Below are positions 24,565 through 29,901 of a stretch of 29,901 nucleotides of DNA, piece by piece. The notes beneath the pieces are model-generated. The model ran no database searches. It had not been told where the DNA came from and saw only the letters and a program-made list of their open reading frames with translations. The position numbers were made by a program, and so were the translations under genes. The DNA comes from an uncultured Lactobacillus sp. (GTDB taxonomy: Bacteria > Bacillota > Bacilli > Lactobacillales > Lactobacillaceae), in contig CALNAJ010000012.1 of assembly GCA_937874695.1 (NCBI GenBank), forward strand, positions 1 through 29,901, read 5' to 3'. Position 1 is the first letter of the stretch. Each line of letters starts with the position of its first letter.

Positions 24565-24681
24565 GCAAACACCCATAAGTGTCGCCACCCACGATTACTT
24601 GAAACATCTGGCAGTGGGTAGCACGCTTATGGGTGTTTGCATGGCGCTATGTGTGTTACAGGAAAGCTGAGACTATGTCAA
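24565..24681 (-). promoter_or_regulatory. crcB promoter and large leader hairpin
   Basis: On the minus strand, TTGACA (24681-24676), a 17-base spacer and TAACAC (24658-24653) form the promoter. The leader contains a perfect 15-bp stem (24565-24579 with 24626-24640) enclosing a second ACCCAC/GTGGGT stem (24587-24592 with 24614-24619). Fluoride-channel genes often carry the crcB fluoride riboswitch, but I could not match its conserved core here. The element may be a different regulator or a small insertion. Confidence 0.55.
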
Positions 24682-24710
24682 AATGATGGAGAACTCGCTG
24701 AACGCGAGGC

Positions 24711-25976
24711 TTAGGCGTTAGCTTGCTTCTTGTGCAAGTTGGCCAGTAAGAACAGGATAGTTCCGACAGCCAGTAGAATAATGGCGATATAGAAGCCTAA
24801 GACCTTGGAACCAGTGGCGTCAGAGATGCTCCCAGTTAAGGCAGGGGCGATGATGGATGACATCATCCCGAAGAAGTTGAAGACCCCTAAGGTTGTCCCA
24901 ACACCAACTGCCGGGGCATTTTCACCCAACCAGGAGATGATGATTGGTTCAACGGCTAATTTGCCCAGAAATCCGTAAAGAATCAGAGCAGTCAGTAGGA
25001 AGGCGGATGAGGTTGCTTGTACCGTCAGGAAGAGCATTGCGGCGGATAATAATTCTAGTACCACAATGAATTGAATCTTTTTATTTAAGTATTTGTCAGC
25101 TAACTTACTGAAGAATAAGGCACCAGGAATTGAGGCGAAGGCGACCAGTGATGAGGAGAATCCAATGGCAGCACCGTGGAAGCCCCGTTCAGTTGCCAGG
25201 AAGTTAGGTAACCAGGTCACAATCATGTAGTAGGCGTAGCAGGTTGCGAAATATAAAATGTAGGCGAAGAGCATCTTGGGCTGGAAGAGGGTGCTGAGGG
25301 ACACCTTTTCTTTAACTTTAGGTTCCGCAGCGGCAGCGGCCTTAGCGGCTTCTTCGGCAGCTTGGATGTTCACGATATCATCTTTGTTGCTCTTAATAAT
25401 AGCTTGGAATGCAATAACCATGCAGATAATCATGACAATCGTGATGTACATCATCGTTTGCCAAGGCATACCTTGTTGGGCGACTAAGAAACTTGAGAGA
25501 ATCATACCGAGCCCGGAACCAACAGCAGAACCACTGTTCACGATAGCCGTGGAGAAGCTCTTCTTGTCGGCGGGGATGTTTTGTGAGGTCAGGGAGTAAG
25601 CGGAACCGTAGAAGGAACCACAGCCTAACCCAGCTAAGACGGAACCCACATAGATCATCTGAATGGAGCTGGCCATGGCCACGATGAGGGCGGCGATGGC
25701 GAATAAAATAAATCCGGGAATCAAGACACGCTTTTTCCCAATCTTATCGACCAAGAAACCCGCGGGAATCTGCATAATGACGTAACCTAAGAAATAAAAA
25801 CTTGAGATCGAACCTAACGCGGTGTCAGAGACCCCGCCGCCAAGTGATGAGCGGATTTGGGGGTAGACCGGCGCAAGGGCAGAACGGTAGATCCAAATGG
25901 TAATCCAGCCGGCACAGAGTAAGATGACGATCTTCTTCCAATAGGCCATACCTGATTTTTCTGTAACTTTGTCCAT
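24711..25976 (-). CDS. MFS transporter, possibly part of the allantoin regulon
   Basis: A 421-residue, twelve-span major facilitator carrier. The loop-2/3 motif GFLVDKIGKKRVL and the equivalent in the second half (SKLADKYLNKK) are clear. A charged, Ala-rich central loop (EEAAKAAAAAEPKVKEK) separates the halves. The overall look is of the organic-anion (ACS-like) group. The start is the ATG at 25976, with GGAGG 7 bases upstream. A perfect cre lies before it and pucR is divergent. Because the pathway ends in oxamate, which E. coli excretes, export of oxamate is an attractive guess; import of allantoate or ureidoglycolate is another. The substrate is not shown by the sequence. Confidence 0.85.
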   Translation of the reverse strand: MDKVTEKSGMAYWKKIVILLCAGWITIWIYRSALAPVYPQIRSSLGGGVSDTALGSISSFYFLGYVIMQIPAGFLVDKIGKKRVLIPGFILFAIAALIVAMASSIQMIYVGSVLAGLGCGSFYGSAYSLTSQNIPADKKSFSTAIVNSGSAVGSGLGMILSSFLVAQQGMPWQTMMYITIVMIICMVIAFQAIIKSNKDDIVNIQAAEEAAKAAAAAEPKVKEKVSLSTLFQPKMLFAYILYFATCYAYYMIVTWLPNFLATERGFHGAAIGFSSSLVAFASIPGALFFSKLADKYLNKKIQFIVVLELLSAAMLFLTVQATSSAFLLTALILYGFLGKLAVEPIIISWLGENAPAVGVGTTLGVFNFFGMMSSIIAPALTGSISDATGSKVLGFYIAIILLAVGTILFLLANLHKKQANA

Positions 25977-26002
25977 GATAAGTCCTCCAATTTCACCATA
26001 TA

Positions 26003-26016
26003 TGTAAACGCTTACA
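26003..26016. promoter_or_regulatory. Perfect cre upstream of the MFS gene
   Basis: TGTAAACGCTTACA matches the cre consensus at every position and is a full palindrome. It lies 26 bases before the MFS start codon on the minus strand. Confidence 0.8.
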
Positions 26017-26062
26017 AAGACAATTATAAGGAGATTCACAAGAAATTCATTGCATACTCTGC

Positions 26063-26131
26063 ACCATAAATTAATGGTATTTGTCTATTTTAGCTAAATA
26101 TGTTTTAATTAGGTTGATGAAAGCGCTAACT
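26063..26131. promoter_or_regulatory. Divergent MFS/pucR control region
   Basis: This region holds the palindrome TTTAGCTAAA (26089-26098), which resembles TTTGGCCAAA before allC, an ACCAT/ATGGT inverted repeat (26063-26078), and a cre-like TGAAAGCGCTAACT (26118-26131; 13 of 14). PucR autoregulation and CcpA repression are inferred from these. Confidence 0.5.
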
Positions 26132-26154
26132 TTTATTTAAGGAGGCTAACTAAA

Positions 26155-27798
26155 GTGAGCACACTCAAAGAGTTACTGAACTTACCGCGATTCTCAGATT
26201 TGGAAGTCTTATCGATTCACAAAGATATGGAACGACCAGTCGAAAGTGTCGAAATTACCGAAACCCCCGACGTTGCTAATTTTATTCCGGAACACGTCAT
26301 TATCCTGACAACAGCAATGGTTTTCCGGAATGGACAGGAGAAGTTGAAACCATTTCTGGCATCGCTCGTTAAACATAAAGTGGCCGCCCTAGGCATCAAG
26401 GTCGGCCGGTTCATCGAGAAGATTGATCCTGCCGTGATTGCCTACGCGACTGAGATTGACCTCCCTTTAATTAAGGTTCCAAGTACCCAACCATTAGGTG
26501 GCTTGCTGTATCAAATGCAAAGTTATTTGATGGACAGCAAGACGGAACAACTTACATACGCGTTAGATATTCAGAAGAGTTTCTCAAATCTATTGATGCA
26601 CGATGTTAGCAATGGACGGTTCGTGGCGGAACTGGGTAAGATTATTAACGCACCAGTTATTATGCTAAATTCATGGCATAAGGTGATCGGAAGCTCCCAG
26701 TACTTTTCGGAGTCGGATCATCCGGCATCGTTTTATGCGGAGCAACTGACCCCGAAGAACTACGAAAAGATCAATGAGGACAAGAGCAATATCATGATTA
26801 AAGATATCAAGGGCGAAGAGATTCAAGTCCTGGGTTATCCAGTCAAAGTGGCCAATTATTTCCCGTATTATTTACTCGTGCTAAAGCCGGAACAAATTCC
26901 CTATCCAATCTCGGAGTTTGCCATCGAGCAGGCGGTATTGGTGCTGACATTTATTCTCTATAAGAATCAGAAGGTTCAGGAGTTCTTCGACATCATGAAG
27001 AGTGACTTCCTGTCGCAGTTGATTAAGGCCAAAACAGATCAGACTAATGAGAACCGTGATTGGATTGATTTGGGGGAGAATTATGGCCTGATTCAGAGCG
27101 ATTACTACCGGATTGCGTTGGTATACTGCGTACCTAATGAGAAGAGTGAGAACCAGATCTTTTACCGTAAGGAAGAGGCAGAGGTCGCGAACAGCTGGCT
27201 GCAGGAACAGTTGCCATTGAAAATTCGAGATGTTGTGGCATTTAAGGTCAAAAATAGCAATGATATCGCGTTATTGTTCCAATCCAAGGAAGTTGGCTTT
27301 GAACGCACAGTGAAGACACTGATTGAGAGCCTGAAGACGGAGCTGGATATCAATCTGAGCTTTTCATTTGGCAATCCGTATGATGAAATTGAAGAAATCT
27401 CGAGTTCTTATGTGGAAGCTAAGTTGACTCTGGATGAGGTTAAGCAGCAAGAAACACCAGACATGCTAAATTACTATCATCCGCGGGGACTAATCAGCCT
27501 GTTTGAAGGGGCTAACGACGAAGATATTCACTATTATTGTGACAAGGTACTGAAAGACTTGGCGTATCCAACAGATCCTTCCACGATTGATTTACGGAAA
27601 ACCCTGCAGTACTATCTGGATTACAATTGTGAAATTACCAAGACGGCGAACACCTTGTATCTTCACCGGAATACGATCAAGTACCGAATCAAACAGTGTG
27701 AAAAGATTCTGGGACAATCAGTTAAGAATCCTCAGACTAGCTTGAATTTGCGGCTGGCGTTGGAGCTTTCTAAGGTTGGGGATATTTCGATAGGGTAA
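26155..27798 (+). CDS. pucR: PucR-family regulator, likely activator of allantoin genes
   Basis: A 547-residue protein with an N-terminal PucR purine-catabolism domain (about residues 1-125, with VANFIPEHVIILTTAMVF and ALGIKVGRFI), a central GGDEF-like sensory stretch and a C-terminal PucR HTH (LRKTLQYYLDYNCEITKTAN, then TLYLHRNTIKYRIKQCE). In Bacillus, PucR activates purine and allantoin genes and responds to an allantoin-pathway compound. The start is a GTG with AAGGAGG (26139-26145) 9 bases upstream. It is divergent from the MFS gene. Lying in the same cluster as the allantoin genes, it is the best candidate for their activator. Confidence 0.9.
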   Translation: MSTLKELLNLPRFSDLEVLSIHKDMERPVESVEITETPDVANFIPEHVIILTTAMVFRNGQEKLKPFLASLVKHKVAALGIKVGRFIEKIDPAVIAYATEIDLPLIKVPSTQPLGGLLYQMQSYLMDSKTEQLTYALDIQKSFSNLLMHDVSNGRFVAELGKIINAPVIMLNSWHKVIGSSQYFSESDHPASFYAEQLTPKNYEKINEDKSNIMIKDIKGEEIQVLGYPVKVANYFPYYLLVLKPEQIPYPISEFAIEQAVLVLTFILYKNQKVQEFFDIMKSDFLSQLIKAKTDQTNENRDWIDLGENYGLIQSDYYRIALVYCVPNEKSENQIFYRKEEAEVANSWLQEQLPLKIRDVVAFKVKNSNDIALLFQSKEVGFERTVKTLIESLKTELDINLSFSFGNPYDEIEEISSSYVEAKLTLDEVKQQETPDMLNYYHPRGLISLFEGANDEDIHYYCDKVLKDLAYPTDPSTIDLRKTLQYYLDYNCEITKTANTLYLHRNTIKYRIKQCEKILGQSVKNPQTSLNLRLALELSKVGDISIG

Positions 27799-27803
27799 AA
27801 CGA

Positions 27804-27837
27804 TGCTAAGGAAAAATCTTTAAATTTTTTTAGCCTT
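27804..27837 (+). terminator. Weak terminator after pucR
   Basis: GCTAAGGAAAAA can pair imperfectly with the T-rich stretch ending TTTTTTTAGC. The pairing has mismatches, so the assignment is tentative. Confidence 0.4.
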
Positions 27838-27925
27838 TAGTTTAAGAAATGAACACACTGCTGCTAAACGTGATATACTACTTTTTAATTGAGTAGTGAT
27901 TTTAAGGTTAAGCTCAGTATCATAT

Positions 27926-27957
27926 TAAAAAGGCAAAAATCCAAATGGATTTTTGCC
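27926..27957 (-). terminator. Terminator of the cytosine methyltransferase gene
   Basis: A perfect 11-bp stem (27932-27942 with 27947-27957) with an AAAT loop is followed on the minus strand by a T-run. Confidence 0.8.
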
Positions 27958-27963
27958 ATTGTT

Positions 27964-29232
27964 TTAGTGATTTATGTTATCAGCGTTTACCTTGGTTCTT
28001 GTTTCATTAGAAGCATCTTCTTTTGCAATGATATCATCGATTCCTTCACCTATTTTGGTAACTAAACCGCAGACCAGAGCATTTCCCATCATGAAATAAC
28101 GAGAGCTTTTAGGCATGCCTTCAGTCCAATTGTCAGGGAAAGTTTGTAGTCGTTCACATTCGAGCGGGCTGAGTAATCTTAATTTCCCAGTTTCTTTGTC
28201 TTCAATAACGTGGGTGCTGCGGTTGACAGTATGCTCAGAGGTCAGCATTGTTCGTCCTGGTTTGGTTAGTGGATCAGGAAAAGACATGCCACCTTCTGAG
28301 TAGTAGTAAGAGAACCCTGTTGAACTAGTACGTTCTTCTTTCTTTGCACCTTTCAGATATTCAAATTTTTCGCGGCGGCCAGGTGTATTGTCAATAAATA
28401 GAGAGTCATCATCAATGTGCTCTAGAACAATATCGTTCAGAACGACGGATGGGCCATCATATTTTGGTGTGTATTTTGCAGTGAAGATATCTTGATTATG
28501 CATGATTCCGGTGTTTTCGAAATGGAAAGAAAAAGTGTCGGAAAAGTCAACAATATCTATATAGTTGTCGAGGGTTGTCTCGTTTTCTAAATGAAGGGCT
28601 TTGTTGATTGGCAAAGCGGCATTATATACGCTGTGTTCCAACAGAGCCTCTTTTAAGTTGATTGAGCTATCAATCTTAGAAAAATAATTAGTGTCTTGAC
28701 GGTAGGCAAAGATGAATACACGACGACGACGCTGTGGAAATCCATATTCAGCAGCATTGAGAACACGCCATTGTGCACCGTACCCAAGTTGATTTAGTGT
28801 GTAAAGAATCATACCGAAATCTCTACCTCGATGACTCTTACCAGGTGAGGATAGGAGACGGTCAACATTTTCTAGTAATACAAAAGCAGGCCTTTTAGCT
28901 TCTATGGTATCGCGAATGTCCCACCAAAGAACTCCTTTTTTTCCTTGAATACCCTTTGCTCCTGAGTGAGCAACGGAATAATCTTGACAAGGGAACCCAC
29001 CGACAAGTAAGTCCATATCTGGAATATTGTTTTTGTCTACTTTATTGATGTCTTCGTTGGAAAGGGCTTCAGTAGCGCCAAAGTGGCGAGTATAACAATC
29101 GAATGCGTACTGGTTTTTCTTGCCAGGTTCCCATTGATTGGCATATACGAAGTTCCATCCACTATTTAATTTGTCCAAGCCTACTCGAAATCCCCCGACT
29201 CCAGCGAAAAGTTCTGCAACTCGCTTTTGCAT
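27964..29232 (-). CDS. DNA (cytosine-5) methyltransferase, type II
   Basis: A 422-residue C5 methyltransferase with the motifs in normal order: motif I ELFAGVGGFRVGL (cofactor), motif IV GGFPCQDYS with catalytic Cys82, motif VI ENV (121), motif VIII QRRRRVF (167 on), a target-recognition region around residues 190-330, then RLLSPLECERLQTFPDNW and GNALV near the C-terminus. It methylates cytosine in an unknown short site. The ATG at 29232 is preferred because AGGAGG lies 9 bases upstream. Base use is more A+T-rich than in the rest of the window, suggesting transfer. The divergent vsr gene supports a restriction-modification locus; no endonuclease is visible in the window. Confidence 0.95.
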   Translation of the reverse strand: MQKRVAELFAGVGGFRVGLDKLNSGWNFVYANQWEPGKKNQYAFDCYTRHFGATEALSNEDINKVDKNNIPDMDLLVGGFPCQDYSVAHSGAKGIQGKKGVLWWDIRDTIEAKRPAFVLLENVDRLLSSPGKSHRGRDFGMILYTLNQLGYGAQWRVLNAAEYGFPQRRRRVFIFAYRQDTNYFSKIDSSINLKEALLEHSVYNAALPINKALHLENETTLDNYIDIVDFSDTFSFHFENTGIMHNQDIFTAKYTPKYDGPSVVLNDIVLEHIDDDSLFIDNTPGRREKFEYLKGAKKEERTSSTGFSYYYSEGGMSFPDPLTKPGRTMLTSEHTVNRSTHVIEDKETGKLRLLSPLECERLQTFPDNWTEGMPKSSRYFMMGNALVCGLVTKIGEGIDDIIAKEDASNETRTKVNADNINH

Positions 29233-29271
29233 GAATGGTATCCTCCTTCTATAAAAAAAACTCATATCGTT

Positions 29272-29322
29272 AGTATAAACTATTTTTCAATTTTGATCAA
29301 GAACATACATTCGAAATGTTCT
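29272..29322 (-). promoter_or_regulatory. Methyltransferase promoter with adjoining operator-like repeat
   Basis: On the minus strand, TTGATC (29300-29295), a 17-base spacer and TATACT (29277-29272) make a good promoter. AGAACAT (29300-29306) and ATGTTCT (29316-29322) form a 7-bp inverted repeat touching the -35. This suits control of methyltransferase expression by itself or by a controller protein. The regulator is not identified. Confidence 0.55.
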
Positions 29323-29393
29323 AAATGAGTGGATTGGGAGTAAAATAAGATTAAATAATTTTAGCCAATAGCAATGAATACTTAATTTTAAGA

Positions 29394-29831
29394 ATGGTGA
29401 TCCAAGTGAAACATCCTAAACGTTATGATACTACGAAAGCAACCTCTAAAAGAATGAGTCATGTTCATTTGAAGGGTGGTAAGACAGAGACGATGTTAGC
29501 CAAAGCGCTTTGGCAGCGTGGTATTCGGTATCGACGTAATTTTAAAGATTTACCTGGGTCACCGGACATTGCAATCACTAAAACAAAGATTGCTGTATTT
29601 GTAGATGGGGAATTTTGGCATGGGAAAGATTGGTTACAACGAAAAAAAAGATTGAAGAGGAATCGCGAATATTGGATAGAAAAAATTGAAGAAAATATAC
29701 GACGCGATAAACGTGATGATAAGGAATTACGTGATATAGGATGGCAACCATTGCATTTTTGGGAAAAGGATATTATTAAGAATTTAGATTATTGTGTGGA
29801 ATTAGTTCTTTATTACGATAAGTATAGATAG
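29394..29831 (+). CDS. vsr: Very-short-patch-repair (Vsr) type endonuclease
   Basis: A 145-residue Vsr-family protein. Vsr nicks DNA at T:G mismatches that arise when 5-methylcytosine loses its amino group, and so is found beside C5 methyltransferases. Visible: Glu32 in GGKTETMLAKALWQRGIRYR, Asp58 in LPGSPDIAI, and VDGEFWHGKDW with His76. The zinc-binding Cys/His residues of the E. coli enzyme are missing (Glu73 replaces the Cys after VDG), so this is the shorter, zinc-free type. The start is uncertain: the ATG at 29394 has a poor ribosome site and a GTG at 29406 is possible. Low G+C and divergent placement to the methyltransferase fit a mobile defence locus. Confidence 0.9.
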   Translation: MVIQVKHPKRYDTTKATSKRMSHVHLKGGKTETMLAKALWQRGIRYRRNFKDLPGSPDIAITKTKIAVFVDGEFWHGKDWLQRKKRLKRNREYWIEKIEENIRRDKRDDKELRDIGWQPLHFWEKDIIKNLDYCVELVLYYDKYR

Positions 29832-29840
29832 GAGGAAAAA

Positions 29841-29870
29841 ATGAGCGAGTGTTTAAATAATTATGTGTAA
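29841..29870 (+). pseudogene. Nine-codon frame with strong ribosome site after vsr
   Basis: GGAGG (29831-29835) begins within the vsr stop codon and leads to an ATG at 29841 that meets a TAA after only nine codons (MSECLNNYV). The strong ribosome site suggests a downstream gene, perhaps the restriction endonuclease, that has been broken or begins beyond the window. A leader peptide is also possible. Confidence 0.35.
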
Positions 29871-29901
29871 ATAGAAAAATAAGCAATTGAAAAGGGAAAG
29901 C

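Noticed and set aside
24565..24640. Miniature transposable element at the crcB leader
   Set aside because: The 15-bp ends are perfect, but no flanking target duplication is visible, so a mobile element is not supported from this copy alone.
24536..24660. crcB fluoride riboswitch before the channel genes
   Set aside because: The conserved core of the known riboswitch could not be matched by eye on the minus strand, so only a folded leader is reported. A covariance-model search would decide.
1..29901. CRISPR array, tRNA/rRNA genes, complete insertion sequences
   Set aside because: No regular direct-repeat array, cloverleaf-type segment or transposase motif was found in the window.

Overview
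The window looks like the chromosome of a heterofermentative lactic acid bacterium, most likely of the Lactobacillus (Levilactobacillus) brevis group. The strongest clue is the protein at 21358-22116. From memory it is almost identical to the well-studied (R)-specific alcohol dehydrogenase of L. brevis/L. kefiri. Strong AGGAGG ribosome sites, some GTG/TTG starts, CcpA-type cre sites and the range of gene families fit the same group. No rRNA, tRNA, CRISPR array, transposase or prophage gene was seen.

Layout. Positions 1-2690 hold a MarR regulator and an ABC multidrug-type exporter behind a palindrome-overlapped promoter. From 2705 to 4459 (minus) lies a secreted PAP2-type acid phosphatase with a passenger-associated repeat and one unusual motif residue. 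From 4694 to 8180 come an HxlR regulator with a CdaR-like regulator (minus), pyroglutamyl peptidase and a MIP channel (plus), and a DUF1801 protein (minus). An alpha/beta hydrolase (8318-9163, minus) stands back to back with the main block.

The core, 9464-21087, is an allantoin-use cluster. It holds an NCS1 permease, allantoinase (allB), allantoate amidohydrolase (allC), ureidoglycine aminohydrolase (allE), ureidoglycolate dehydrogenase (allD), the three-gene FdrA/YlbE/YlbF set (allF, allG, allH; oxamate carbamoyltransferase) and carbamate kinase (allK/arcC). Read as a pathway: allantoin is imported, opened to allantoate, stripped to ureidoglycine then ureidoglycolate with release of ammonia and CO2, oxidised to oxalurate with formation of NADH, and split with phosphate to oxamate and carbamoyl phosphate. 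Carbamate kinase then makes ATP, ammonia and CO2. No ureidoglycolate lyase (allA) is present, so the energy-yielding branch is the only one visible. The (R)-alcohol dehydrogenase (21358) and a D-2-hydroxyacid dehydrogenase (22192) follow and could recycle the reduced cofactor. An MFS carrier (24711, minus) and a PucR-family regulator (26155, plus) share a divergent promoter region and probably complete the regulon.

Regulation visible in the sequence: five cre-like sites lie in front of the permease-allB unit, the allC unit, the D-2-hydroxyacid dehydrogenase, the MFS gene and pucR, and a sixth lies at the hydrolase promoter. In three of these the cre is fused to a TACAAT -10 box with no good -35, which suggests activator-dependent, glucose-repressed promoters. 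Short palindromes related to TTTGGCCAAA occur near the permease, allC and pucR/MFS promoters and are candidate PucR operators.

Between these last genes sits a fluoride-channel pair (two crcB genes, 23803-24535) with a strongly folded leader. The end of the window (27964-29901) is visibly more A+T-rich. It holds a C5 cytosine methyltransferase and a divergent Vsr-type endonuclease, probably part of an acquired restriction-modification locus whose remaining genes lie beyond the window or are broken.
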